64,000 nt of DNA from Mycobacterium sp. GA-2829 (GCF_001499965.1 NZ_LQIT01000003.1:62001-126000); one strand, 5' to 3'. Counted from the first letter of the stretch, positions 1 through 8,254 are shown. A program made the numbers and translations. Notes: generated by a model not told the origin, from the sequence alone.

Positions 1-83
1 CGAGCTACCTCACCGGCAAGACCCTCGAGGTCGACGGCGGTCTGACGTTCCCCAACCTCGACATGCCCCTCCCCGACCTGTAG
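1..83 (+). CDS. C-terminal end of a short-chain dehydrogenase/reductase (partial)
   Basis: Only the last 26 codons are inside the window; the reading frame starts at base 3 and ends with TAG at 81-83. The visible peptide contains YLTGKTLEVDGGL, the usual SDR C-terminal signature (Y-[IL]-[TN]-G-x-x-[IL]-x-V-D-G-G), followed by a short proline-rich tail. The stop lies 7 nt before the start of the DapB-like reductase on the same strand, so the two are probably co-transcribed. Substrate cannot be judged from this fragment. Confidence 0.8.
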   Translation, partial: SYLTGKTLEVDGGLTFPNLDMPLPDL

Positions 84-90
84 GAGTCCC

Positions 91-1170
91 ATGGCCATCC
101 GCGTCGCCCAGATCGGCACCGGCAACGTCGGCGCACACGCGCTGACCCACCTCATCACCGACCCGCGGTTCGAGCTGACCGGCCTCTGGGTGTCGTCGGC
201 CGCCAAGGCCGGCCGCGACGCCGCCGAACTCGCCGGCCTGGCCGAACCGACCGGCATCATCGCCACCAACGACCTGGACGAGATCCTCGCCGCCGCACCG
301 GACTGCACGGTCTACACCGCCATGGCGGACAACCGGTTACCCGAGGCCCTCGAGGACTACCGTCGCATCCTCGCCGCAGGCATCAACGTGGTCGGCAGCG
401 GGCCGGTCTTCCTCCAGTACCCGTGGCAGGTGCTGCCCCAGGAGTTGATCGCCCCGATCGAAGAGGCCACGGCGACCGGCAATTCCAGCGTGTTCGTCGG
501 CGGGATCGACCCCGGCTTCGCCAACGATCTGTTGCCGATGGCGTTGGCCGGCGCCTGTCAGCGCATCGAGCAGATCCGCTGCATGGAGATCGTCGACTAC
601 GCCACCTACGACAGCCCCACCGTCATGTTCGACGTCATGGGTTTCGGTAAACCGCTCGACGAGCTCCCGATGCTGCTTCAACCGGGCGTGTTGAGCCTGG
701 CGTGGGGTTCGGTGGTCCGCCAACTCGCCGCCGGACTGGGCATCGAACTCGACGAGGTCACCGAGACCTACGTCCGCGAACCCGCACCGGAGGACTTCGA
801 GATCGCGTCCGGGCCGATCGCCGAAGGCACCGCGGCCGCACTGCGTTTCGAGGTGCGCGGCATGCGCGACGGCCGGCCGGTCGTCGTCCTCGAACACGTC
901 ACCCGGCTACGCGCCGACCTCTGCCCGGACTGGCCGCAACCGGCTCAGGAAGGCGGCTCTTACCGCGTCGAGATCACCGGCGAACCGACCTACACCCTCG
1001 ACCTGTGCCAGAGCAGCCCCAACGGCGACCACAACCGCGCCGGTCTGGTCGCGACGGCCGCACGCATCGTCAACGCGATCCCCGCGGTGGTCGGCGCGAA
1101 GCCCGGGATCCGGACAACCCTCGACTTACCACTCATAACTGGCAACGGACTAGTAGGCTCCTGCTCGTAA
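91..1170 (+). CDS. DapB-like NAD(P)-dependent reductase (amine dehydrogenase-like family)
   Basis: 359-aa soluble protein with an N-terminal Rossmann fold shown by VAQIGTGNVGAHAL (residues 5-18). It belongs to the mycobacterial group usually annotated as dihydrodipicolinate-reductase-like or NAD(P)H-dependent amine dehydrogenase family proteins; true DapB is about 245 aa, so this is not lysine biosynthesis. The paralogue at 52486-53559 shares the QVGTGNVG/QIGTGNVG nucleotide loop, the INVVG segment, the GGIDPG/NGIDPG motif and the MGFG segment. An AGGAG-like site precedes the ATG. It follows the SDR directly, suggesting a two-step redox unit. The substrate is unknown. Confidence 0.8.
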   Translation: MAIRVAQIGTGNVGAHALTHLITDPRFELTGLWVSSAAKAGRDAAELAGLAEPTGIIATNDLDEILAAAPDCTVYTAMADNRLPEALEDYRRILAAGINVVGSGPVFLQYPWQVLPQELIAPIEEATATGNSSVFVGGIDPGFANDLLPMALAGACQRIEQIRCMEIVDYATYDSPTVMFDVMGFGKPLDELPMLLQPGVLSLAWGSVVRQLAAGLGIELDEVTETYVREPAPEDFEIASGPIAEGTAAALRFEVRGMRDGRPVVVLEHVTRLRADLCPDWPQPAQEGGSYRVEITGEPTYTLDLCQSSPNGDHNRAGLVATAARIVNAIPAVVGAKPGIRTTLDLPLITGNGLVGSCS

Positions 1171-1197
1171 GCTGCAAGCCGACCCAAGGACGGTCCC

Positions 1198-1473
1198 ATG
1201 CGTACTGCTCTGCGCTTTCTCCTCCCGCTCGCTGCGGCCGCGGGTGCCGCCGCAGCAATCGCGGCCGCACCGGTCGCCGGCGCGCAGCCCAGCGGCGAGC
1301 ACGACGGCAAATGCCTCAACGTCGCCCCCAACGCCCTCGGCCAGGGCACCTCGTGCCCGCCGTGGGAGACCCAGTTCGCCACGCAGCCCAAGGACATCCA
1401 CAACCAGAGCACGTTCCTGTACCCCTGGGGTGACGCGTACTACGGTCCCGCCACGGTCGTCGACTGGGGCTGA
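1198..1473 (+). CDS. Small secreted protein, first of three tandem paralogues
   Basis: 91 aa. A Sec signal peptide is evident: Met-Arg start, hydrophobic Ala/Leu stretch to about residue 28, and an AxA-like cleavage region (VAGAQP). The mature part is about 63 aa with two cysteines (KCLNV and SCPPW) and ends in an aromatic motif, LYPWGDAYYGPATVVDWG. That ending is shared with the next gene (LYPWNDYYYGPALVMGW), so the two are paralogues. An AAGGACG site lies 5 nt before the ATG. Function is unknown; the family looks like small cell-envelope or secreted mycobacterial proteins. The next gene begins 5 nt after the stop. Confidence 0.75.
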   Translation: MRTALRFLLPLAAAAGAAAAIAAAPVAGAQPSGEHDGKCLNVAPNALGQGTSCPPWETQFATQPKDIHNQSTFLYPWGDAYYGPATVVDWG

Positions 1474-1478
1474 CCGAC

Positions 1479-1721
1479 ATGAAGAAGGTCGTTGGCCTCG
1501 TACCGCTCGCCGCGGCAGGTATCGGGGCGGCACTGCTGTTCGCCCCAACGGCGGCGGCGCAGCCGAACTGCGTCACCACAGGTCAGACCGGCATGGGCGG
1601 GTCGACCACCCAGTGCAGCACACCGGGTAACACGCAGATCGTCACGTCCCCGGGCCAGACCAACTACCTGTACCCGTGGAATGACTATTACTACGGTCCG
1701 GCTCTCGTGATGGGCTGGTAG
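1479..1721 (+). CDS. Small secreted protein, second tandem paralogue
   Basis: 80 aa with a clear signal peptide (MKK, hydrophobic core, TAAAQP cleavage region near residue 28). The mature part has two cysteines spaced by a Gly/Thr/Ser-rich stretch (NCVTTG and TTQCSTPG), then TQIVTSPGQ and the aromatic C-terminus YLYPWNDYYYGPALVMGW. The aromatic end matches the preceding gene. The TTQC and TQIVTSP segments match the following gene, so this protein links all three. Function unknown. Confidence 0.75.
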   Translation: MKKVVGLVPLAAAGIGAALLFAPTAAAQPNCVTTGQTGMGGSTTQCSTPGNTQIVTSPGQTNYLYPWNDYYYGPALVMGW

Positions 1722-1760
1722 CCGGCCCCACCACATCCCTCCTCTTCGGGAGGTGTTCCG

Positions 1761-1991
1761 ATGCGAATCCAACTCGCAACGGCCACAACGATTCTCGCTC
1801 TTGCGACCGTATCGGCGATGCCTGTCGCCGCCGCGGCACCCGACTGCGTCAACACCGGTCCCCGCACCACCCAGTGCGAGACCGGCGGCAGCACCCAGAT
1901 CGTCACGTCACCGCAGGAGGTCCTGCCGTACAGCGGCTGGGGCTACGGGTACGGCTATGGCGGTGGTCTGCTGATCGGCTTCGGCTTCTGA
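1761..1991 (+). CDS. Small secreted Gly/Tyr-rich protein, third tandem paralogue
   Basis: 76 aa. Signal peptide to about residue 26 (AAAAPDC). The mature part keeps the two-cysteine spacing (DCVNTG then TTQCETGG) and TQIVTSP of the second protein. Its tail has diverged into a Gly/Tyr/Trp-rich stretch (GWGYGYGYGGGLLIGFGF) in place of the LYPW...YYGP motif. A GGGAGG site lies upstream of the ATG. The gene stands just before the metal-transporter control region. Function unknown; probably exported. Confidence 0.7.
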   Translation: MRIQLATATTILALATVSAMPVAAAAPDCVNTGPRTTQCETGGSTQIVTSPQEVLPYSGWGYGYGYGGGLLIGFGF

Positions 1992-2023
1992 TCCGGACAC
2001 CCGCTTACCCCACCGACCGAGTT

Positions 2024-2037
2024 TTCGGCTAACCTAA
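2024..2037 (+). promoter_or_regulatory. DtxR/MntR-type operator candidate upstream of mntH
   Basis: TTCGGCTAACCTAA is an imperfect palindrome of the form TTnGGnTAnCCnAA centred at 2030/2031. Its right half matches the GGCTAACCTAA half of the mycobacterial IdeR/DtxR iron box. It sits 38 nt before the GTG of the NRAMP transporter, where a Mn- or Fe-responsive DtxR-family repressor (MntR or IdeR) would be expected. The left half departs from the iron-box consensus, which favours MntR; this is inference. Confidence 0.55.
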
Positions 2038-2075
2038 CTTTTCTATTCGCTGCGCCGCAGAGAGGAAAAGACCGG

Positions 2076-3302
2076 GTGCTGCCGGACATCGACAGTCGGA
2101 ACAGATCTGCCTGGGTGCTGCTCGGGCCTGCGTTCGTGGCGGCCATCGCCTACGTCGATCCGGGCAACGTCGCGGCGAATGTCAGCGCGGGCGCCCAGTT
2201 CGGTTTCCTGCTGGTCTGGGTGATCGTGCTGGCCAACGTGATGGCCGGGCTCGTGCAGTACCTGTCGGCGAAACTCGGTCTGGTCACCGGCCGTTCGCTG
2301 CCCGAGTCCGTCGCCGACCGGGCCCGCACACCGACCCGCATCGCCTACTGGATGCAGGCCGAACTCGTCGCGATGGCCACCGACCTCGCCGAGGTGGTCG
2401 GCGGGGCGATCGCGCTGTACCTGCTGTTCGATCTGCCCCTGCTGATCGGCGGCGTCATCACCGGTGTGGTGTCGATGGTGCTGCTGGCGGTGCAGAACCG
2501 CCGCGGCCAACGCCACTTCGAACGGGTCATCACCGGCCTGCTGGCGATCATCGCCATCGGGTTTCTGACCAGCGTCTTCGTCGAGCCGCCGCCGCTCGCC
2601 GACGTGGCGGGCGGGCTGCTGCCGCGCTTCGACGGCGCCGAGAGCGTCCTGCTGGCGACGGCGATGCTCGGCGCGACGGTGATGCCGCACGCGGTCTACC
2701 TCCACTCCGGCCTGGCGCGTGACCGCCACGGACATCCCGAACCGGGCGCCCGCAGGCAGCGACTGCTCAAGATCACCCGCATCGACGTCGGCCTGGCGAT
2801 GCTGATCGCCGGTGCGGTCAACATGTCGATGCTGCTGGTGGCCGCCACCAACCTGCAGGGCATGACCGACACCGACACCCTCGAAGGTGCGCACGCCGCG
2901 GTCGAGACCACGCTCGGCCCCGCGGTCGCGCTGTGTTTCGCGATCGGCCTGCTGGCCTCCGGTCTGGCGTCGACGTCGGTGGGCGCCTACGCCGGGGCGA
3001 TGATCATGGGCGGTCTGCTGCGCCGCAGTTATCCCCTGCTGCTGCGCCGCCTCGTCACGCTGATACCCGCACTGGTGATCCTCGCCGTCGGCGTCGACCC
3101 GACGCGCGCACTGGTGCTCTCGCAGGTCGTGCTGTCGTTCGGCATCCCGTTCGCGCTCATCCCGCTCATCCGGTTGACCAGCGACCGCTCGCTGATGGGC
3201 GATGATACGAACCACCGCGTCACCACGGCGCTGGGCTGGGTCGTCGCTGGTTTGATTACTCTTTTGAACGTGGTCCTGATCTATCTGACCGTGTCAGGCT
3301 GA
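2076..3302 (+). CDS. mntH: NRAMP-family divalent metal transporter (Mn2+/Fe2+)
   Basis: 408-aa polytopic inner-membrane protein that imports Mn(II) and related divalent cations by proton symport. Both NRAMP hallmark sites are visible: DPGN at residues 28-31 in TM1 and the MPHAVYLHS segment at about 203-211 in TM6, which together form the metal site. About eleven hydrophobic segments are present. The GTG start follows an AGAGGAAAAG ribosome site. A DtxR/MntR-type palindrome lies just upstream. The stop abuts the next ATG with no gap, so translation of the downstream fusion enzyme may be coupled to it. Confidence 0.93.
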   Translation: MLPDIDSRNRSAWVLLGPAFVAAIAYVDPGNVAANVSAGAQFGFLLVWVIVLANVMAGLVQYLSAKLGLVTGRSLPESVADRARTPTRIAYWMQAELVAMATDLAEVVGGAIALYLLFDLPLLIGGVITGVVSMVLLAVQNRRGQRHFERVITGLLAIIAIGFLTSVFVEPPPLADVAGGLLPRFDGAESVLLATAMLGATVMPHAVYLHSGLARDRHGHPEPGARRQRLLKITRIDVGLAMLIAGAVNMSMLLVAATNLQGMTDTDTLEGAHAAVETTLGPAVALCFAIGLLASGLASTSVGAYAGAMIMGGLLRRSYPLLLRRLVTLIPALVILAVGVDPTRALVLSQVVLSFGIPFALIPLIRLTSDRSLMGDDTNHRVTTALGWVVAGLITLLNVVLIYLTVSG

Positions 3303-4364
3303 ATGCGCGACGGTCGACACGCCTACTTCGCGTACGGGTCCAACCTGTGCGTGCGGCAGATGGCGCAGCGCTGTCCCGACGCCGCCGACCCGCGCCGGGC
3401 GACGCTCGCCGACCACGACTGGCTGATCAACGAACGCGGTGTCGCCACCGTCGAACCGCTCGACGGCGCGCAGGTGCACGGCGTGCTGTGGCAGGTGTCC
3501 GCCCACGACCTGGCCACCCTCGACAGCGCCGAAGGCGTCCCGGTGCGCTACCGCCGCGACCGGCTCACCGTGCAGACCGACGACGGTCCCGCGCCCGCGT
3601 GGGTGTACATCGACCACCGCGTCGAACCGGGCCCGCCGCGGCCCGGTTACCTCGAACGCATCATCGACGGCGCACTGCACCACGACCTGCCGCAGCGCTG
3701 GATCGAGTTCCTCCGCCGCTGGGATCCGGCGAACTGGCCGCACCGCCCACCGCACGCGGCTAGCGATGGCCCGCAATCCCTTTCGGAACTGCTCACCGAT
3801 CCCGCGGTGCAGGAACACAGCACGCTCCGCTCGCGGTTCGGATTCCTCGCCATCCACGGCGGTGGGCTCGAGCAGATGACCGACGTCATCGCCGAATGCG
3901 CGGCGGAGGCCGCCGGGGCGTCGGTGTACGTGGTGCGCCATCCCGACCAGTACCCCTACCACCTGCCGTCGGCGCGCTACCTGGCCGCCGAGTCGGCGCG
4001 GCTCGCAGAGTTCCTCGACCACGTCGACGTGACGGTCTCGCTGCACGGCTACGGCCGCATCGGGCGCAGCACGGAACTGCTGGCCGGCGGGCGCAACCGC
4101 ACGCTGGCCACCCACGTCGCCGCCCACCTCGACCTTCCCGGCTACCGGGTGGTCACCGACCTCGACGCAATTCCACCAGAGCTGCGCGGACTGCACCCCG
4201 ACAATCCGGTCAACCGAACCCGTAGCGGCGGAACGCAACTCGAGCTGAGCTCGCGGGTGCGCGGGCTGAGCCCCCGCAGTCCCCTGCCCGGCGACGACGG
4301 GCTGTCGCCCGCCACGTCGGCACTCGTGCAGGGGCTGGTGGCCGCGGCCCGCAGCTACCGCTGA
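3303..4364 (+). CDS. Gamma-glutamylcyclotransferase / poly-gamma-glutamate hydrolase fusion protein
   Basis: 353 aa with two apparent domains. Residues 8-120 resemble the gamma-glutamylcyclotransferase (AIG2-like) fold: FAYGSN at 9-14 is the substrate-binding loop, and a Ser-Ala-Glu-Gly segment follows with the likely catalytic Glu. Residues 170-353 resemble the phage-type poly-gamma-glutamate hydrolase family (zinc peptidase-like), with AIHGGGLEQ around His185 and VSLHGYG around His248 as probable metal ligands. No signal peptide is visible. Both domains act on gamma-glutamyl bonds, so a joint role in gamma-glutamyl peptide or polymer turnover is an inference. It starts immediately after mntH and its end overlaps the convergent permease gene by 10 bp. 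Confidence 0.75.
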   Translation: MRDGRHAYFAYGSNLCVRQMAQRCPDAADPRRATLADHDWLINERGVATVEPLDGAQVHGVLWQVSAHDLATLDSAEGVPVRYRRDRLTVQTDDGPAPAWVYIDHRVEPGPPRPGYLERIIDGALHHDLPQRWIEFLRRWDPANWPHRPPHAASDGPQSLSELLTDPAVQEHSTLRSRFGFLAIHGGGLEQMTDVIAECAAEAAGASVYVVRHPDQYPYHLPSARYLAAESARLAEFLDHVDVTVSLHGYGRIGRSTELLAGGRNRTLATHVAAHLDLPGYRVVTDLDAIPPELRGLHPDNPVNRTRSGGTQLELSSRVRGLSPRSPLPGDDGLSPATSALVQGLVAAARSYR

Positions 4365-5722
4365 ACCGGCGTCTCCTCCAGGTCGAGCACCGGGGTCGGG
4401 CGGCGGAAGCCGTGGGTGACGACGGCCAGCCACACGAAACCGGCTGCCAGCCAGATCAACCCGATGGTCAGCGACTCGGTCGACAGGCTCGTCCACAGCC
4501 ACACGGTGAGCCCGAAACCGATCAGCGGCAGCACCAGGTTGTTGAGCACGTTCTTCTCGCCGGCGTCGATGAAGTAGTGCTTGAGCACCGTGAGGTTGAC
4601 CGCCGAGAACGCCACCAGCGCACCGAAGCTGACCACCGAGGCCAGGATCGCCAGGTCGATCACCAGGGCCAGCAGCGAGATCACCGAGATCACCAGGATC
4701 GCCCACGTCGGGGTGCCGAACTTGACCGAGACGTGCCCGAACACCTTGCGCGGCAGCACACCGTCGCGACCCATCGCGTAGATGATGCGCGCCACCGACG
4801 CCTGCGAGGTGAGCGCCGAACCCGTCGCGCCCGCGACGTAGGCGGCGGTGAAGAACGCCGCCAGGAACGCGCCGCCCGCGGCCTGCATCACGTCGAGCGA
4901 ACCTGAGTCGACGTCGGTGAACGCGTTCGACGGGAACACCACCTGCGAGGCGTAGGACAGGACGATGAACAGCACACCGCAGATGACGGTGGCCAGCATG
5001 ATGGCCTTGGGCACATCACGCTTGGCGTCCCGGGCCTCCTCGGAAAGCGTTGACACCGCGTCGAATCCGAGGAACGACAGGCACAGGATCGCCGCACCCG
5101 CGAGCACGGGGCCCATGCCGTCCGCGGTGCCGTCACCGCGGAACGGTGCCATCACGTCGACGGTGCCCGCCCCCGAGACCGACGCGATCGTCATCACGAG
5201 GAACACCACGATGAACACCGCCTGCACGGCGATGATCAGCATGTTGGCCCGCGCCACTGACACGATGCCGACGATGTTGAGCACCGTGACGACCGCGATG
5301 GAGACCACGACGATGACCCACTGCGGGATCGCAGGGACCGCGGCGTTCAGGTAGAGCCCGATGACCAGGTAGTTCAGCATCGGCAGGAACAGATAGTCCA
5401 GCAGCAGCGACCACCCGGCGAGGAAGCCGATCGGGGCGCCGAAGGTCTTCTGCGTGTAGGCGTACGCCGAGCCGGCGACGGGGTAGGCCGCGGCCATCCG
5501 CGCGTACGACCGCGCGGTGAAGATCATCGCCGCCAGGGTGACGACGTAGGACAGCGGCACCCGGCCGCCGGATTCGACGGTGACGATGCCGTAGGTGGTG
5601 AACACCGTGAGCGGCACCATGTACACGAGGCCGAACAGCACCAGTGAGGGCACGCCGAGCACGCGGCGCAGGTGGCCCTCACCCTCCCCGACGGTCGGGT
5701 CGAGAGGTGTGGTCGATGACAT
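4355..5722 (-). CDS. APC-superfamily amino acid permease
   Basis: 455-aa integral membrane protein with about 12 TM segments. It shows APC features such as the AAAYPVAGSAYAYTQ segment after TM2 and GFDAVSTLSEEARDAKRDVP in the loop after TM6, characteristic of amino acid/polyamine permeases. The start is the ATG at 5720-5722 (MSSTTPLDP), 11 nt after the amidohydrolase stop, so the two form an operon. Co-transcription with a YtcJ-type amidohydrolase suggests uptake of an amide-containing compound that is hydrolysed inside; substrate unknown. Its 3' end overlaps the convergent fusion enzyme by 10 bp. Confidence 0.88.
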   Translation of the reverse strand: MSSTTPLDPTVGEGEGHLRRVLGVPSLVLFGLVYMVPLTVFTTYGIVTVESGGRVPLSYVVTLAAMIFTARSYARMAAAYPVAGSAYAYTQKTFGAPIGFLAGWSLLLDYLFLPMLNYLVIGLYLNAAVPAIPQWVIVVVSIAVVTVLNIVGIVSVARANMLIIAVQAVFIVVFLVMTIASVSGAGTVDVMAPFRGDGTADGMGPVLAGAAILCLSFLGFDAVSTLSEEARDAKRDVPKAIMLATVICGVLFIVLSYASQVVFPSNAFTDVDSGSLDVMQAAGGAFLAAFFTAAYVAGATGSALTSQASVARIIYAMGRDGVLPRKVFGHVSVKFGTPTWAILVISVISLLALVIDLAILASVVSFGALVAFSAVNLTVLKHYFIDAGEKNVLNNLVLPLIGFGLTVWLWTSLSTESLTIGLIWLAAGFVWLAVVTHGFRRPTPVLDLEETPVQR

Positions 5723-5733
5723 CAAGACTCCCT

Positions 5734-7341
5734 TCAGCGGGCCGACGGCCCTACGAGCTTGCCGCTCAGACAGGTTCCGCGCACGGTGATCGCGGGAATC
5801 TCCAGGGCGGGGGTGGATCGCGGGTCGGCGCTCAACCACACGAGGTCGGCGCTGGCGCCGGGCACGAGGCGGCCCCAGCGCTCCTCGGCGAACGCCTGCC
5901 GGGCCACGCCCGCGGTGTAGGCGCGCATCGCGCGTTCCGTCGGCACGATCTCCTGCGGGGTCCAGCCGCCCTCGGGGACACCGTCGACGGTGCGCCGTGA
6001 GGCCGCGACCGCGATGCCGTCCAGCGGGGCGCCCGAGGACACCGGCCAGTCCGAACCGAACGCCAGCACGTCGGATTCGTCGAGCGTGCGCATCCGGTAC
6101 TGCCGTTCGGCGCGCTCCCGGCCGAGCCGCGGCACGGTCAGCACCGTCATCAGCGGATCGAGCTGTGCCCACAGCGGCTGCATGTTCGCGATGACGCCGA
6201 GGCGGGCGAACCGGTCGATGTCCGCGTCATCGACGAGCTGCGCGTGGGCGATGACCGGCCTGCGGTCGCGCGGACCGTTGACCGTGATCGCGTGTTCGAT
6301 GGCGTCGAGGGCCTGGCGCACCGCGGCGTCGCCGATCGCGTGAATGTGGATCTGGAATCCGAGTTCGTCGACGCGGCGCACGGACTCGGCGAGCGAATCG
6401 CCCTCCCACACCTGCATGCCGTGGTTGTGCAGGCCGGAGCAGTACGGCTCGATCAGCGCGCCGGTCTCGTTCTCCACCACGCCGTCGGCGAAGAACTTCA
6501 CGGTCTGCGCGGTCAGCAGCGGATGCCCGAGCTCCTCGACGCGGCCGCGGGCCTCGACGAAGTGCGCGAGCTGGGCGTCGAAGTGCCGCGGATCGGCGTA
6601 GAGCGCGAGGTTGAACCGCATCCGCAGGGCGTCGCGGCGGGCGGCGGCGAGGTAGGTGTCGACGTCGCCGGGTTCGACCCAGGCGTCCTGCACCCACGTC
6701 ACGCCGCGGGCGAGGTAGTAGTCGGCGGCGGTGCCGAGCGCCGCGATCCGGACGTCCTCGTCGCGCTCCGGCATGACCGCGGTGACCAGGTCGACCGCAC
6801 CCCATTCGCGCAGCGTGCCCAGCACCGAGCCGTCCTCGCGGTGCGGGATCTCCCCGAGCACCGGGTCCGGGGTGTCGGCGGTGATCCCGGCCCGCTCCAG
6901 CGCCACCGAGTTGCACCACACCGTGTGGTAGTCCCACGCCCGAAGCATCACCGGCCGGTCGGGCACCGCGGCGTCGAGCCAGCGCGCGTCGAACAGACCG
7001 CCCTCGGCGAGGCTGCCGTCATAGGAGGCGCCGACGATCCACTCCGCCTCGGGATGAGCCTCGGCGAAGCCGCGCACCGCCTCGACGATCTCGGCGACGG
7101 AACTGCAGCCGCGCACCGGCGGACCGACCGCCTCGAGCCCGCCGAGCAACGGGTGGGCGTGGCCGTCCCCGAACGAGGGCATCAGGAATCCGCCCTCGAG
7201 GTCGACCTCGTCGTCGGCGGGAGCAGCGAGGGCCTCCTCCCCGATCGCGGCGATCACGCCGTCGACCACCAGCAGCGCGTCGGCCACGGGTGCGGAAGTG
7301 CCGGTCCAGATGGACCCGTTACGGAAAACGGTCGCTGCCAC
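5734..7341 (-). CDS. YtcJ-type metal-dependent amidohydrolase
   Basis: 535 aa, the usual length for the amidohydrolase_3 (YtcJ/LAF3-like) family. Visible metal-site motifs are DGHAHP near residue 60 (HxH on strand 1), HIHAIGDAAV in the middle and GSDWPV near residue 440 (Asp of the last strand). No signal peptide. It is the first gene of an operon with the APC permease. It is divergent from the DUF1365 gene with about 50 bp between, which carries a SigK-like promoter for the other side. Real substrates of YtcJ proteins vary (N-formylated amines, cyclic amides), so the exact reaction is open. Confidence 0.88.
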   Translation of the reverse strand: MAATVFRNGSIWTGTSAPVADALLVVDGVIAAIGEEALAAPADDEVDLEGGFLMPSFGDGHAHPLLGGLEAVGPPVRGCSSVAEIVEAVRGFAEAHPEAEWIVGASYDGSLAEGGLFDARWLDAAVPDRPVMLRAWDYHTVWCNSVALERAGITADTPDPVLGEIPHREDGSVLGTLREWGAVDLVTAVMPERDEDVRIAALGTAADYYLARGVTWVQDAWVEPGDVDTYLAAARRDALRMRFNLALYADPRHFDAQLAHFVEARGRVEELGHPLLTAQTVKFFADGVVENETGALIEPYCSGLHNHGMQVWEGDSLAESVRRVDELGFQIHIHAIGDAAVRQALDAIEHAITVNGPRDRRPVIAHAQLVDDADIDRFARLGVIANMQPLWAQLDPLMTVLTVPRLGRERAERQYRMRTLDESDVLAFGSDWPVSSGAPLDGIAVAASRRTVDGVPEGGWTPQEIVPTERAMRAYTAGVARQAFAEERWGRLVPGASADLVWLSADPRSTPALEIPAITVRGTCLSGKLVGPSAR

Positions 7342-7356
7342 GGGGGGGAACTATAA

Positions 7357-7383
7357 CCATCCTTACGGCCGGCGGCTCCGAAT
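7357..7383 (+). promoter_or_regulatory. Probable SigK-dependent promoter
   Basis: CCATCC at 7357-7362, a 15-nt spacer, then CCGAAT at 7378-7383. These hexamers equal the published M. tuberculosis SigK consensus (CCATCC and CCGAAT, normally 16-17 nt apart), so the spacing here is one base short. It drives the operon that contains sigK itself, as in M. tuberculosis where the Rv0449c-Rv0444c operon is autoregulated. Seven nt separate the -10 element from a GTG at 7391. Confidence 0.65.
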
Positions 7384-7390
7384 GCAGAAT

Positions 7391-8161
7391 GTGGAAACGA
7401 AAACGTCGCCTGCGCTGTACCGGACCCGGGTCACCCATCTGCGCCGTGCGCCCGTACACCACTACTTCGAGCTGAACAGCTACAGCTGGTACGTCGACCT
7501 CGACGAGCTGCCGAACCTGCCCGGCCGGCTGCGGTGGTGCGCCCGATTTGAGGCGCGGGACCACTTCGACGGCATCGAGGGCGACACGTTGCGCGCGCGG
7601 GTCGACGCCTTCCTGGCGCAGCGCGGTATCCATCTCGACGGCGGCCGGGTCACCGCGCTGCTGCAGCCGCGGGTGCTCGGCTACGCATTCAATCCGCTGA
7701 CCCTCTACTGGTGCCACGACGCCCAGGGCGTGCTGCGCCACGTGATCGCCGAGGTGCAGAACACCCGCGGGGAGTGGCACGCGTACGTGATCCCGCCGGA
7801 CGGCCCCAACCCGGCGATGGTCCGCAAGCGGTTCCAGACCTCCCCGTTCAACGGCGTCGACGGGTACTACCTGGCGCGGATCCCCCGGCCGGACGAGGAA
7901 CTCGACGTCACGATCTCGCTGCACCGCGAGAACCAGCCCGCGATCGTCGGGACCCTGCGGGGCACCCGGCGGCCGGCCACGTTGGCGCAGGTGCTGCGGC
8001 TGCGGGCGACCAAACCGCTCGCCCCGCAGATGACGGCGCTGAGCCTGCGCGTGCAGGGGCTGATCCTGCGGGCGCGGCGGGTGCCCGTGGTGGCGCAGCC
8101 GGCCGCCGAGACGCCGCTGCTGCCGACCCCGCGGGTGGCGCCGTGCGGAGCAAAGGCATGA
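7391..8161 (+). CDS. DUF1365 family protein (Rv0448c-like)
   Basis: About 256 aa. It matches the DUF1365 family found next to cyclopropane-fatty-acid synthase genes and sigK in mycobacteria. Recognisable segments are APVHHYFE near the N-terminus, RVLGYAFNPLTLYWC in the middle, and KRFQTSPFNGVDGYY. The biochemical role is not established; context in other genomes ties it to fatty-acid modification. The GTG at 7391 fits a leaderless start from the SigK-like promoter; ATG at 7382 is the alternative but would overlap the -10 element. Between this gene and sigK the usual ufaA1 and DUF1295 genes are missing. Confidence 0.8.
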   Translation: METKTSPALYRTRVTHLRRAPVHHYFELNSYSWYVDLDELPNLPGRLRWCARFEARDHFDGIEGDTLRARVDAFLAQRGIHLDGGRVTALLQPRVLGYAFNPLTLYWCHDAQGVLRHVIAEVQNTRGEWHAYVIPPDGPNPAMVRKRFQTSPFNGVDGYYLARIPRPDEELDVTISLHRENQPAIVGTLRGTRRPATLAQVLRLRATKPLAPQMTALSLRVQGLILRARRVPVVAQPAAETPLLPTPRVAPCGAKA

Positions 8162-8248
8162 CCGTTGACCGAAGTGCCTGCGGGCCAAGCCGTTCCGGGC
8201 ATCCCGCCCGGGGCGGGCCATACCTGTGACCGCCCTGGCAGGGCCGGT

Positions 8249-8254
8249 TAGGCT
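8249..8254 (+). promoter_or_regulatory. Candidate -10 element for a leaderless sigK transcript
   Basis: TAGGCT (TANNNT) ends 7 nt before the GTG at 8262. That is the spacing of mycobacterial leaderless promoters, where the first transcribed base is the start codon. It would give sigK a second promoter besides the upstream SigK-type one. The same arrangement recurs before 10801, 13945, 53651 and the minus-strand start at 19408. Confidence 0.45.

Noticed and set aside
2043..3215. Long minus-strand open frame opposite mntH (390 codons)
   Set aside because: Its translation is rich in Arg, Gln, His and Asp without hydrophobic or domain patterns, as expected for an antisense frame in GC-rich DNA; mntH on the plus strand is clearly real.
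7298..7390. Upstream start of the DUF1365 gene at 7298
   Set aside because: It would overlap the divergent amidohydrolase gene and run through the SigK-like promoter; family similarity begins after 7391.
8203..8217. CCCGCCC-G-GGGCGGG palindrome before sigK
   Set aside because: Perfect but with a one-base centre and pure GC; too likely by chance in this composition to claim a function.
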